From Streptomyces lasiicapitis (GTDB lineage: Bacteria > Actinomycetota > Actinomycetes > Streptomycetales > Streptomycetaceae): 64,000 nt of DNA. The position numbers and the translations under genes are program-made. Location: the NCBI RefSeq assembly GCF_014646335.1, contig NZ_BMNG01000011.1:353041-417040 (forward strand). Reading direction: 5' to 3'. Below, piece by piece: positions 41,222-50,050 of this stretch (position 1 is its first letter; the number at the start of each line of letters is the position of its first letter). A model generated the notes under the pieces. The model saw nothing but the letters and a program-made list of their open reading frames with translations, was not told the origin of the DNA and searched no databases.

Positions 41222-41857
41222 TCAGTCCTTGTGGACGGTGCCGTCCGGGTCGAGCCCGCGGAAGGAGAGCAGCACGATCAGGATGCCGCCGCAGACGATC
41301 GCGGAGTCCGCGAGGTTGAACACCGCGAAGTTCTTCGGCGCGATGAAGTCGACCACGGCGCCCTTGAAGAGGCCGGGCGAGCGGAAGATCCGGTCGGTGA
41401 GGTTGCCGAGCGCGCCGCCGAGCAGCAGGCCGAGCGCGATCGCCCAGGGCAGGCTGTAGAGCTTGCGGGCGAGCCGGGCGATCACCACGATCACGGCCGC
41501 GGCGATCACCGTGAAGATGATGGTGTACGCCTCGCCGAAGCCGAACGCGGCGCCCGCGTTGCGGATCGCGTTGAAGCGCAGCAGATCGCCGACCACGTCG
41601 ATCGGCTCGTGGTGCTCGAGCTTGGCGACCACGATCATCTTGCTGATGAAGTCGAGCGCGTACGCGAAGAGGGCCACTCCGAACAGCACGGCGATCTTGC
41701 GCCGTCCCTTGGGCTTCGGCTCGTCCTCGGACGGCGGGTCGGCCGTCGGCGGCGTCTGCCCGTCCTTGGAGCCGGAATCGGAGTCGGACTGCTCCGGTCC
41801 GGCCCCCGCCGCCTCAGGGATGTCCGGCGTACCGATGATGCGCTCCGCCTCTGCCAC
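41222..41857 (-). CDS. lspA: Lipoprotein signal peptidase (signal peptidase II)
   Basis: 211-aa aspartic membrane protease that cleaves prolipoprotein signal peptides before the lipid-modified Cys. After a charged 50-residue tail come four membrane segments. The catalytic Asp residues are in GGALGNLTDRIFR and NFAVFNLADSAIVCGG. RFNAIRNAGAAFGFG is the conserved NAGAAF block. The long hydrophilic N-terminus (SDSDSGSKDG...) is typical of Streptomyces LspA. It precedes rluD by 74 bases. Confidence 0.95.
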   Translation of the reverse strand: MAEAERIIGTPDIPEAAGAGPEQSDSDSGSKDGQTPPTADPPSEDEPKPKGRRKIAVLFGVALFAYALDFISKMIVVAKLEHHEPIDVVGDLLRFNAIRNAGAAFGFGEAYTIIFTVIAAAVIVVIARLARKLYSLPWAIALGLLLGGALGNLTDRIFRSPGLFKGAVVDFIAPKNFAVFNLADSAIVCGGILIVLLSFRGLDPDGTVHKD

Positions 41858-41935
41858 GTGAGTCCCTCAACCTAGGTACCTGACTGGGGACGAGGGTACG
41901 GCACACACGTACGGACCAAGACGCGCAGGCCACGC

Positions 41936-43465
41936 TCAGTAGCGCCGTTCCTGCTTCTGCTTGCACTCGACGCACAGGGTCGCGCGCGGGAAGGCCTGCA
42001 TGCGCGCCTTGCCGATGGGGTTGCCGCAGTTCTCGCAGAGGCCGTACGTGCCCGCGTCGAGGCGCTCCAGGGCGCGCTCGGTCTGCTCCAGCATCTCCCG
42101 GGCGTTCGCGGCGAGCGCCATCTCGTGCTCCCGGGTGATGTTCTTGGTGCCGGTGTCGGCCTGGTCGTCGCCCGCGCCGTCGCCGGAGTCCCGCATCAGT
42201 CCGGCGAGCGAGTCCTCGGACGTCTGGATCTCGCTGCGCAGCCGCAGCACCTCGGACATCAGCTCGGTCCGTGCCTCCGCGACCTCGGCCGGGGTCCACG
42301 GCTCCTCGCCCGGCCGCACCGCGAGCTCGCCGGGCGCCGCCCCGGCCCGCGCCTTGGGCACCGCGTCGGCCTTCTTCGCCGCTGTCGCCGTGCCCGGAGT
42401 CTTCTTCGCAACCACCGTCGTGGCTCCCGTCGTCTCCGCGGCCTGAGCCGCACCCTCGACCGCGGACGCGGCCGACTTCTTGGCCGTACGTTTTCTGGCC
42501 CCTGGGCCCTTGGCAGCACCCGTTCCGGCCCCTGGGCCCTTGGCGGCACCCGTCGCCTTCTTGGACGCATCCACCCCGCCGTCCACCTCCCTCCCCGACC
42601 CGCCCTCCTTCTCGGCGCCCGCCGCAGCGGCTGCGTCCTCGGGCGCCTCCGCTGCGGCGGCTGCCTTGGAGGGCGCCGCCTTGCGCCCTTCCTTGGAAGC
42701 CGCCGACGCGGCGGCGGCCTTCTTGGCAGTGGCTTTCTCCGGGGAGGACTTCTTGGCGGTGGCCTTCTTGGTGGTGGACTTCTTGGTGGCCGCCTGCGCC
42801 GAGGTGGTCTTCTTGGGGTGCTCCTCGGCGGACACGGCCTTCGTGGACGCTGCCTCGGCAGACGCAGTCTTCGTAGCCGCCTTCTTGGCAGAAGCCGTCT
42901 TCGTGGCTGTTCCCTTGCGAGACGCGGTCTTCGTGGCCGCCTCCTTGGCAGACGCCGTCTTGGTGGCCGTCTCCTTGCGGGGCACCGCCGTCCCGGCAGC
43001 TGTCTTCTTGGCTGCCGCCTTCTTAGCGGTCGCCTTTTGGGCTGCCGTCTCCTTGCTGGGCGCCGCCCCGGCAGCGCTCTTCTTGGCAGACGCGGACTTC
43101 GTGGACGTCTTCTTGGCCGCAGCCGCCCCCTTCGGGGCAGCCTTCCTCCCCGTCCCGGACTCCTTGGCCCCCGCCTTCGCCGAGACCACCTTCTTGGTGG
43201 CCGCCGCGCTGGCCACCACCCGCTTGGCGACGCGCCGCGAACCGGCAGCAGCCGCCCCGGCGCTCCTCACCGGGGCCTTCACAGATGCGTCAGCAGCAAC
43301 CTGGGCGGACGCCCCCGCCCCGGTCACACTCGTCCTCGGCCCAGCCGCCACGCCCCCGAGGCCACGGAAAGCCCCACCCCCCGCTCCCCCGGCCGCCCCA
43401 GCAGCCCCCGCACCGGTGGATCTGCTCGACGCCGACTGCTGTACGGCGGTCTTCTTCGCCACCAT
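41936..43465 (-). CDS. ddbA: DdbA-type histone H1-like/DksA fusion protein
   Basis: 509 aa from the ATG at 43463-43465, with GAAGGGG upstream. Residues ~1-390 are very rich in Ala and Lys, with dozens of KKA/KTA/AKK units (for example AKKAAAKKTA and KKATAKK), like eukaryotic histone H1 tails. The C-terminal ~120 residues are a TraR/DksA domain: a coiled coil (VAEARTELMSEVLRLRSEI) and a zinc finger, CENC then CVEC about 17 residues apart. S. coelicolor DdbA (SCO2075) has this fusion and binds DNA. The protein probably compacts DNA and modulates RNA polymerase. Tail length is likely variable because of its repetitive DNA. Confidence 0.88.
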   Translation of the reverse strand: MVAKKTAVQQSASSRSTGAGAAGAAGGAGGGAFRGLGGVAAGPRTSVTGAGASAQVAADASVKAPVRSAGAAAAGSRRVAKRVVASAAATKKVVSAKAGAKESGTGRKAAPKGAAAAKKTSTKSASAKKSAAGAAPSKETAAQKATAKKAAAKKTAAGTAVPRKETATKTASAKEAATKTASRKGTATKTASAKKAATKTASAEAASTKAVSAEEHPKKTTSAQAATKKSTTKKATAKKSSPEKATAKKAAAASAASKEGRKAAPSKAAAAAEAPEDAAAAAGAEKEGGSGREVDGGVDASKKATGAAKGPGAGTGAAKGPGARKRTAKKSAASAVEGAAQAAETTGATTVVAKKTPGTATAAKKADAVPKARAGAAPGELAVRPGEEPWTPAEVAEARTELMSEVLRLRSEIQTSEDSLAGLMRDSGDGAGDDQADTGTKNITREHEMALAANAREMLEQTERALERLDAGTYGLCENCGNPIGKARMQAFPRATLCVECKQKQERRY

Positions 43466-43769
43466 GGCCGCGGCCCCTTCACATATTGTGATCTTGCACG
43501 CGAATCGTGCTGGGACGATAAATCGACTCCAGGCCCGCGGCAACGGGGCACGCCGCCCGATACACCCACCCCCCGGGGCCGCACGGCGAGCCTTCATGCG
43601 TTGTGCCCAGCTCCCCGCCGGGTAATCCGCCCGGCGTACCGGGCCAGGATCCGGACACTCCACATGTCGCCATTCGGGTCAGTTGCCACAGTTCCAGGGA
43701 ATATCAGGCATGAGTCTGTTTGACATCGAAATCGAGGCATAAAATGTGACACAAGTGAAGAGGTGCATC
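43466..43769. promoter_or_regulatory. Divergent promoter region of ddbA and the DUF1059 gene
   Basis: 304 bases without a gene. The right end (43680-43745) is AT-rich, with TTGACA (43720-43725) and TAAAAT (43740-43745) on the plus strand. The 14-base spacing is short for a vegetative promoter. The left end holds an AT-rich patch (43480-43500) likely for ddbA. Confidence 0.4.
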
Positions 43770-43961
43770 ATGCGCAAGACAGCCGACTGCCGAGAATTCC
43801 CGAGCGAGACCCACTGCACCCTCGCCATCTCCGGTGAAGAGGAAGAAGTGGTCCGCGCCGCCAGCGAACACGCCGTGTCCGTCCACGGGCACACGGACAG
43901 CCCGGAGCTGCGGAAGATGGTCCGCGACTCCCTCAGGGACGAAGTCCCTCAGCACGCCTGA
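43770..43961 (+). CDS. DUF1059 small protein
   Basis: 63 aa from the ATG at 43770, 6 bases after an AGAGG ribosome site. It begins MRKTADCREFPSETHCTLAI, followed by SGEEEEVVRAASEHAVSVHGH and LRKMVRDSLRD, the DUF1059 pattern with conserved Cys/His residues. It may bind a metal. It is a stand-alone gene between ddbA (divergent) and ileS (same strand, behind its own promoter). The function is unknown. Confidence 0.85.
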   Translation: MRKTADCREFPSETHCTLAISGEEEEVVRAASEHAVSVHGHTDSPELRKMVRDSLRDEVPQHA

Positions 43962-44006
43962 GGCCAGTGCCCGAATAACCGGTCGGCCCCGTCCGGCGCG
44001 GCCCCG

Positions 44007-44012
44007 TACACT
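44007..44012 (+). promoter_or_regulatory. -10 box for the ileS leader
   Basis: TACACT fits TANNNT and lies just before the first T-box structures, giving an ileS leader of about 305 bases. Confidence 0.5.
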
Positions 44013-44324
44013 GGCCGGAGCGAGAAGCGTGGATGGGGACGAGTAGCGGCGTACGCGGCCAAGAGCGACCCGGGGACGGTGTGAGCCCGGGGGCGAGCGC
44101 GACGCGAAGATCACCCCGGAGCCGCCGGAAGAAAGCCGTGGCCCAGCCCCTGCGGGACGGACCAGGCCGCTAGACCCGGCATCGCGACCCCAATGAGGGG
44201 GCCTTCCCGGGCGCCGAAAGCGCCAGGAGGGCCAAGGAGGGTGGTACCGCGGGAGCGAGCGCAGCAGCGCGGCCTCTCGTCCCTCCGACGGAAGGGAAGA
44301 ACGTCCGCCGGAGGAAGCGCGAAC
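44013..44324 (+). promoter_or_regulatory. T-box riboswitch controlling ileS
   Basis: The leader holds the stem I motif GGGGACGAGTAG (44035-44046). A candidate specifier ATC (isoleucine) is at 44110-44112 after GCGAAG. The invariant T-box is AGGGTGGTACCGCG at 44238-44251; its TGGT pairs with the tRNA ACCA end, matching the A discriminator of tRNA-Ile. Downstream, CCTCCG (44282-44287) can pair with CGGAGG (44309-44314), which is the ribosome site of ileS. There is no U-run terminator. So uncharged tRNA-Ile probably frees translation initiation, as in other actinobacterial ileS T-boxes. Confidence 0.9.
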
Positions 44325-47300
44325 ATGACACCGCCCCCGCAGTACCGCCAGGTGCCGGCCCAGGTCGACCTGCCCGCCCTCGAGCACGCCGTGCTCGACT
44401 TCTGGAGCGAGCAGAAGATCTTCGCCAAGAGCCTGGAGCAGTCCGAGGGCCGCCCCGAGTGGGTGTTCTACGAGGGCCCGCCCACGGCCAACGGCATGCC
44501 CGGCGCCCACCACATCGAGGCCCGCGTCTTCAAGGACGTCTTCCCGCGCTTCCGCACGATGCGCGGCTACCACGTCGCGCGCAAGGCCGGCTGGGACTGC
44601 CACGGCCTGCCCGTCGAGCTCGCCGTCGAGAAGGAGCTCGGCTTCAACGGCAAGAAGGACATCGAGGCGTACGGCATCGCCGAGTTCAACGCCAAGTGCC
44701 GCGAGTCGGTGACCCGCCACACGGACGCCTTCGCCGAGCTCACGACCCGCATGGGCTACTGGACCGACCTCGACGGCGCCTACCGCACGATGAACCCCGA
44801 GTACATCGAATCGGTCTGGTGGTCCCTGAAGGAGATCTTCAACAAGGACCTCCTCGTCCAGGACCACCGCGTCGCCCCCTGGTGCCCCCGCTGCGGCACG
44901 GGCCTGTCCGACCACGAGCTGGCGCAGGGCTACGAGACGGTCGTCGACCCGTCCGTCTACGTCCGCTTCCCGCTGACCGGCGGCCCCCTCGCGGGCGAGG
45001 CCGCCCTCCTGGTGTGGACGACCACCCCGTGGACGCTGGTGTCCAACACGGCCGTGGCCGCGCACCCGGACGTCACCTACGTAGTGGCCACCGACGGCAA
45101 GGAGAAGGTGGTCGTCGCCGAGCCCCTCCTGGAGAAGTCCCTCGGCGAGGGCTGGGAGGCCACCGGCCAGACCTTCACCGGCGCCGAGATGGAGCGCTGG
45201 ACCTACCAGCGCCCCTTCGAGCTGGTGGAGTTCCCGGCCCCGGCGCACTTCGTGGTCAACGCCGACTACGTGACCACGGAGGACGGCACCGGTCTCGTCC
45301 ACCAGTCCCCCGCCTTCGGTGAGGACGACCTCAAGGTCTGCCGCGCGTACGGCCTGCCGGTCGTGAACCCGGTCCGCCCGGACGGCACCTTCGAAGAGGA
45401 CGTACCGCTCGTAGGCGGTGTCTTCTTCAAGAAGGCGGACGAACAGCTCACCGCGGACCTCGACGCCCGCGGCCTGCTCTTCCGGCACACGCCGTACGAG
45501 CACAGCTACCCGCACTGCTGGCGCTGCCACACCGCGCTCCTCTACTACGCGCAGCCTTCTTGGTACATCCGCACCACGGCCATCAAGGACCGCCTCCTCC
45601 AGGAGAACGAGAAGACCAACTGGTTCCCGGAGTCGGTCAAGCACGGCCGCTTCGGCGACTGGCTGACCAACAACGTCGACTGGGCGCTGTCCCGCAACCG
45701 CTACTGGGGCACCCCGCTGCCCATCTGGCGCTGCGAGGAGGGCCACCTCACCTGTGTCGGCTCCCGCCAGGAGCTGTCCGACCTGACCGGCACCGACCAG
45801 TCGGACCTCGACCCGCACCGCCCGTTCATCGACGCCGTCACGTTCCCGTGCCCCCAGTGCGAGCAGCAGGCCACGCGCGTGCCGGAGGTCATCGACGCCT
45901 GGTACGACTCGGGTTCGATGCCGTTCGCGCAGTGGGGCTACCCGCACAAGAACAAGGAGCTCTTCGAGAGCCGCTACCCGGCGCAGTTCATCTCGGAGGC
46001 CATCGACCAGACCCGCGGCTGGTTCTACACGCTGATGGCCGTCGGCACCCTGGTGTTCGACAAATCGTCGTACGAGAACGTGGTCTGCCTCGGCCACATC
46101 CTCGCCGAGGACGGCCGCAAGATGTCCAAGCACCTGGGCAACACCCTGGAGCCGATCCAGCTGATGGACCAGCACGGCGCCGACGCCGTGCGCTGGTTCA
46201 TGGCGGCCGGCGGCTCCCCGTGGGCGGCCCGCCGCGTCGGCCACGGCACCATCCAGGAGGTCGTCCGCAAGACCCTCCTGACGTACTGGAACACGGTCGC
46301 CTTCCAGGCGCTCTACGCCCGTACGTCGAAGTGGGCCCCCTCGGACACCGACCCGGCTCCGGCCGACCGGCCGCTCCTGGACCGCTGGCTGCTCAGCGAG
46401 CTGCACGCCCTCACCGACCAGGTGACCGAGGCCCTGGACGCCTACGACACCCAGCGCGCGGGCAAGCTCCTGTCCGTCTTCGTCGACAACCTCTCGAACT
46501 GGTACGTACGCCGCTCGCGGCGCCGCTTCTGGCAGGGCGACGCGGCCGCGCTGCGCACGCTGCACGAGGTCGTCGAGACGGTCACACGCCTGCTCGCCCC
46601 GCTGACGCCGTTCATCGCCGAGCGCGTCTGGCAGGACCTGGTCGTGCCGGTCACGCCGGACGCCCCTGAGTCGGTGCACCTGGCCTCGTGGCCGGAGGCC
46701 GACCTGTCGGTGATCGACCCGGAGCTCTCGAAGCAGATGGTGCTCGTGCGCCGCCTCGTCGAGCTGGGCCGTGCCTCGCGCGCCGAGTCGGGCGTCAAGA
46801 CCCGTCAGCCGCTGTCCCGCGCGCTGGTCGCCGCAGCCGGTTTCGAGACCCTCGACGCCGAGCTGCGCGCCCAGATCACCGAGGAGCTGAACGTCTCCTC
46901 GCTGGCGTCGCTCTCCGAAGTCGGCGGCTCCCTGGTCGACACCACCGCCAAGGCCAACTTCCGTGCCCTCGGCAAGCGGTTCGGCAAGGGCGTCCAGGCG
47001 GTGGCCAAGGCCGTCGCGGAGGCCGACGCGGCCGCGCTGTCCCTCGCCCTGCGCGAGGGCACCGCCTCGGTGGAGGTCGACGGCGAGACGGTCACCCTCG
47101 CCCCGGACGAGGTCATCATCACCGAGACCCCGCGCGAGGGCTGGTCGGTGGCGTCCGACTCCGGCGCCACGGTCGCCCTCGACCTGGAGCTGACGGACGA
47201 GCTGCGCCGCGCGGGCCTGGCCCGGGACGCGATCCGCCTGATCCAGGAGGCCCGCAAGAACAGCGGCCTGGACGTCGCGGACCGCATCGCCCTGCGCTGG

Positions 47301-47480
47301 ACCGCCACCGACCCGGCGGTGCGCACGGCTCTCGCCGAGCACGCCGAGCTCATCGCGGACGAGGTTCTGGCGACGGCCTTCGTGAATGAGCACAGTGCCG
47401 AGGGCGAGGCGGACGACACATACGGCGCCCCGTTCGAGGACCCGTCCCTGTCCCTGACGTTCCGCCTCCGCAAGGCGTAA
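44325..47480 (+). CDS. ileS: Isoleucyl-tRNA synthetase
   Basis: 1051-aa class Ia synthetase. The HIGH-type motif is PPTANGMPGAHHIEA, the KMSKS loop is EDGRKMSKHLGN, and the editing domain has VWTTTPWTLVSNTAVAAHP. The length, and a C-terminal region in place of a short zinc-finger tail, indicate the eukaryote-like IleS2 group, often linked to mupirocin resistance. The ATG at 44325 has GGAGGA upstream, part of the T-box sequestrator. It is monocistronic, with a strong terminator at 47498-47547. Confidence 0.96.
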   Translation: MTPPPQYRQVPAQVDLPALEHAVLDFWSEQKIFAKSLEQSEGRPEWVFYEGPPTANGMPGAHHIEARVFKDVFPRFRTMRGYHVARKAGWDCHGLPVELAVEKELGFNGKKDIEAYGIAEFNAKCRESVTRHTDAFAELTTRMGYWTDLDGAYRTMNPEYIESVWWSLKEIFNKDLLVQDHRVAPWCPRCGTGLSDHELAQGYETVVDPSVYVRFPLTGGPLAGEAALLVWTTTPWTLVSNTAVAAHPDVTYVVATDGKEKVVVAEPLLEKSLGEGWEATGQTFTGAEMERWTYQRPFELVEFPAPAHFVVNADYVTTEDGTGLVHQSPAFGEDDLKVCRAYGLPVVNPVRPDGTFEEDVPLVGGVFFKKADEQLTADLDARGLLFRHTPYEHSYPHCWRCHTALLYYAQPSWYIRTTAIKDRLLQENEKTNWFPESVKHGRFGDWLTNNVDWALSRNRYWGTPLPIWRCEEGHLTCVGSRQELSDLTGTDQSDLDPHRPFIDAVTFPCPQCEQQATRVPEVIDAWYDSGSMPFAQWGYPHKNKELFESRYPAQFISEAIDQTRGWFYTLMAVGTLVFDKSSYENVVCLGHILAEDGRKMSKHLGNTLEPIQLMDQHGADAVRWFMAAGGSPWAARRVGHGTIQEVVRKTLLTYWNTVAFQALYARTSKWAPSDTDPAPADRPLLDRWLLSELHALTDQVTEALDAYDTQRAGKLLSVFVDNLSNWYVRRSRRRFWQGDAAALRTLHEVVETVTRLLAPLTPFIAERVWQDLVVPVTPDAPESVHLASWPEADLSVIDPELSKQMVLVRRLVELGRASRAESGVKTRQPLSRALVAAAGFETLDAELRAQITEELNVSSLASLSEVGGSLVDTTAKANFRALGKRFGKGVQAVAKAVAEADAAALSLALREGTASVEVDGETVTLAPDEVIITETPREGWSVASDSGATVALDLELTDELRRAGLARDAIRLIQEARKNSGLDVADRIALRWTATDPAVRTALAEHAELIADEVLATAFVNEHSAEGEADDTYGAPFEDPSLSLTFRLRKA

Positions 47481-47497
47481 CTCCCCGGCCCGGACAG

Positions 47498-47547
47498 CCC
47501 GAAGGCCCGGCCCCGCCAAAGAATCTTGGTGGGACCGGGCCTTCGGC
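47498..47547 (+). terminator. ileS terminator
   Basis: A 12-bp perfect stem (47499-47510 with 47535-47546) with further inner pairing, 18 bases after the ileS stop. Confidence 0.85.
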
Positions 47548-47640
47548 GTTGCGTGCGCGCGCACAGGTGAACGTTTCTGCTGACCGCGCCGACCACTGAC
47601 CGCTGACCACGAGCCGCTAACCGTGTTGAGGAACACAAAA

Positions 47641-47674
47641 GGGCGAGGCCCCCGGAATCCCGGGGGCCTCGCCC
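47641..47674 (-). terminator. divIVA terminator
   Basis: A 15-bp perfect stem (47641-47655 with 47660-47674) and a 4-base loop. On the minus strand the stem is followed by TTTT, so it is a canonical terminator for divIVA, 38 bases past its stop. It ends the dcw-side transcript. Confidence 0.9.
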
Positions 47675-47711
47675 TGAACGGCTGCCGACGCCTATGGCGT
47701 GGTGACGCCCG

Positions 47712-48848
47712 TCAGTTGTCGTCCTCGTCGATGAGGAAGCCGCGCATCGGCGAGGGCGCCTGCTGCATGGGCTGCTGCCCCTGCGGCCGCACCGGCGCCA
47801 TCGGCTGCGTCATCGCGGGCGACATCTGCTGCTGCCCGCCGTAGGACGGCGCGCCCTGCGGCTGGTTGCCACCCATCGACTGGTTGCCGCCGTAGGACGG
47901 GGCACCCGCGCCGGCCGAGGCCATGGAAGGCGCCGGGGACGGCGGAAGGGAGGCGGTCGCCGGGGTCCGCGGCGGGGCCAGCGAGTCGTCGGCCTGGGTC
48001 TCCAGCTGACGCAGCTGCGACTCCAGGTAGGACTTCAGCCGCGTGCGGTACTCGCGCTCGAAGCCGCGCAGGTCCTCGACCTTGCGCTCCAGCGTGGCGC
48101 GGGCGGACTCCAGGGAGCCCATCGCGACACGGTGCTTCTCCTGCGCGTCCCGCTCCAGGGCGTCGGCCTTGGCACGGGCGTCCCGCTCCAGACCCTCGGC
48201 GCGCGAACGAGCCTCGCCGACGATCTTGTTGGCCTCGGAACGGGCCTCCGCGATCGCCTGGTCGGCGGTCTGCTGGGCAAGGGAGAGCACACGCGCGGCG
48301 CTGTCGCCGCCGGGGCCCTGACCGGGCTGCGGCATCTGCGGACCGTGCCCGCCCATGGGACCGCCCATCGGGCCGCCCATCTGTCCCTGCATCTGGCCGG
48401 GGCCGGGGCCCATCGGACCCTGACCCATCGGGCCGGGACCCTGCGGACCACCCTGCGGGCCGTGCCCACTGGGGCCCGGGGGAAGCTGCGGAGCACCGCC
48501 CGGAAGCTGCGGCGGGCCGCCCATCGGGTGCTGCTGCTGCGGCGGCACCGGCTGCGGACCCGATATTGCGGCGGGCACGGGGGCGCCGGGACCGCGCTGG
48601 TCCTGCGGCCCGTCGGGGCCACCGGGACCGCCGGGGCCCTTGCGCATACCGCCCTGCTGCTGGTTCTGCGCGGCCGCGCGCGTGGCCGCGGCCAGCTTGG
48701 CGCGCAGGTCCTCGTTCTCGCGGAGCAGGCGGGTCAGTTCGGCTTCGACCTCATCGAGGAAGGCATCGACCTCGTCCTCGTCATAGCCTTCTCGGAGGCG
48801 GACGGTCGTGAACTGCTTGTTCCGCACGTCCTCGGGGGTCAACGGCAT
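47712..48848 (-). CDS. divIVA: Polar growth and division protein DivIVA (Wag31)
   Basis: 378 aa. The N-terminal membrane-binding domain is LTPEDVRNKQFTTVRLREGYDEDEVDAFLDEVEAEL. A long Gly/Pro/Gln/Met-rich linker follows (about 65-180, with GGPMGGPMGG). A second coiled coil (about 185-290, AARVLSLAQQTADQAIAEARSEA onward) and a Gln/Pro-rich tail ending IDEDDN complete it. It marks hyphal tips and directs apical wall growth in Streptomyces. The ATG at 48846-48848 has GAGGTGA upstream. The linker expansion is characteristic of the genus. Confidence 0.96.
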   Translation of the reverse strand: MPLTPEDVRNKQFTTVRLREGYDEDEVDAFLDEVEAELTRLLRENEDLRAKLAAATRAAAQNQQQGGMRKGPGGPGGPDGPQDQRGPGAPVPAAISGPQPVPPQQQHPMGGPPQLPGGAPQLPPGPSGHGPQGGPQGPGPMGQGPMGPGPGQMQGQMGGPMGGPMGGHGPQMPQPGQGPGGDSAARVLSLAQQTADQAIAEARSEANKIVGEARSRAEGLERDARAKADALERDAQEKHRVAMGSLESARATLERKVEDLRGFEREYRTRLKSYLESQLRQLETQADDSLAPPRTPATASLPPSPAPSMASAGAGAPSYGGNQSMGGNQPQGAPSYGGQQQMSPAMTQPMAPVRPQGQQPMQQAPSPMRGFLIDEDDN

Positions 48849-48894
48849 CTCTTCACCTCAACGTAGTCGTCGGCATTCGGCAAGACCGTATCGT

Positions 48895-49179
48895 TCACAA
48901 GCCGCTCACGACGGTGATCAGGATGTAGACGATGATCATCAGTACGAAGAAGGACAGGTCGAGCGCCACGCCCCCGAGACGCAGCGGCGGAATGAACCGC
49001 CGCAGAAGCTTGAGCGGTGGATCGGTGACAGTGTAGGTGGCCTCCAGAACGACCACCATCGCCTTGCCGGGTTGCCATGAGCGGGCGAACTGGAAGACGT
49101 AGTCCATGACCAGTCGGAAGATCAGCACGATGAGGAAACACATCAGCGCGATGTAGATCACTTGCAAGACCACGCCCAT
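48895..49179 (-). CDS. yggT: YggT family membrane protein
   Basis: 94 aa with two long hydrophobic segments (about 3-25 and 71-92) flanking a loop with TDPPLKLLRRFIPPLRLGGVALDLS, the YggT signature. It sits between sepF and divIVA, its usual place in Gram-positive division clusters. It is thought to help membrane or divisome integrity; no biochemical role is visible. The ATG is at 49177-49179. Confidence 0.92.
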   Translation of the reverse strand: MGVVLQVIYIALMCFLIVLIFRLVMDYVFQFARSWQPGKAMVVVLEATYTVTDPPLKLLRRFIPPLRLGGVALDLSFFVLMIIVYILITVVSGL

Positions 49180-49273
49180 GTTCGCGTTTCCCTCTCCCCT
49201 GTTCTCAGTCGAGTGTTCTCGGTCGAGACCGTGCCGTGTCGATCCGGTAACTGCCGTCTACTGCACTTGCGTC

Positions 49274-49921
49274 TCAGCTCTGGTTGAAGAACCCGCCCTC
49301 TGCGATGCGGGCCTTGTCCTCCGCCGTGACATCGACGTTAGCAGGCGACAACAGGAACACCTTCTGCGTCACTCGCTCGATACTGCCATGCAGACCGAAG
49401 ACCAGACCGGCCGCAAAGTCGACAAGTCGCTTCGCGTCCGTGTCGTCCATCTCCGTCAAGTTCATGATCACCGGGGTGCCTTCGCGGAAGTGTTCCCCGA
49501 TGGTACGGGCTTCGTTGTAGGTCCGGGGGTGGAGTGTGGTGATGCGGTAGGGCTCACGCTCGGACACGACCTTGGGCATGATCACCGGTGCGTTCTTCTC
49601 CAGGCTCTGGCGTTCAGGTGTGATGGATGCCACGGGGGCGATTCGCGCCGGACGTCCCGATTCAGCGGCAAGCGAAGCGGCGCGCGGCGCCGGTTCGCGA
49701 GGTGCCGGAGGCTGTACCACTCGTACCGATTCGTCCCGATCCAAGTCCCGGTCCGACAGGTGGGACTGGTGCGACTGGTGAGGCGGTTCATGCCGCCGGC
49801 GGTCGCGCTCGGGCTCCGGCTCGGGCTCGAAATCGTCATCGGGGTCGAATCCCCGACCGTCGTAACCGTCGTCCTCCACGAGGCCGAGGTAGACCGCCAT
49901 CTTGCGCATCGCGCCGGCCAT
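49274..49921 (-). CDS. sepF: Cell division protein SepF
   Basis: 215 aa. The N-terminal amphipathic helix (MAGAMRKMAVYLGLVED) binds membrane. A charged linker follows (about 20-120). The C-terminal SepF core has RITTLHPRTYNEARTIGEHF, VIMNLTEMDDTDAKRLVDFAAGLVFG and KVFLLSPANVDV. It polymerises and tethers FtsZ to the membrane, which matters in actinobacteria lacking FtsA. The ATG at 49919-49921 has GGAGGA upstream. Confidence 0.95.
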   Translation of the reverse strand: MAGAMRKMAVYLGLVEDDGYDGRGFDPDDDFEPEPEPERDRRRHEPPHQSHQSHLSDRDLDRDESVRVVQPPAPREPAPRAASLAAESGRPARIAPVASITPERQSLEKNAPVIMPKVVSEREPYRITTLHPRTYNEARTIGEHFREGTPVIMNLTEMDDTDAKRLVDFAAGLVFGLHGSIERVTQKVFLLSPANVDVTAEDKARIAEGGFFNQS

Positions 49922-50050
49922 GCTCTGAGTCCTCCGCTCTGTGGTGGATCGAGAGGTCCGTCGTCATCAACTGCCCGCGATCCACGAGGCATCCCCGCCG
50001 AACTGCGGGAATGACCATATTTTCTGCTGTGGTCCGACTTCCTGGCGACG

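Noticed and set aside
44282..44314. Rho-independent terminator as the ileS T-box output
   Set aside because: The stem lacks a following U-run and directly covers the ribosome site, so a translational switch fits better.
43704..47636. Very long open frame (about 1300 codons) antisense to ileS
   Set aside because: It is complementary to a clear ileS gene, has Gln/Val/Arg/His-rich low-complexity translation and no domain. High GC makes long antisense frames common.
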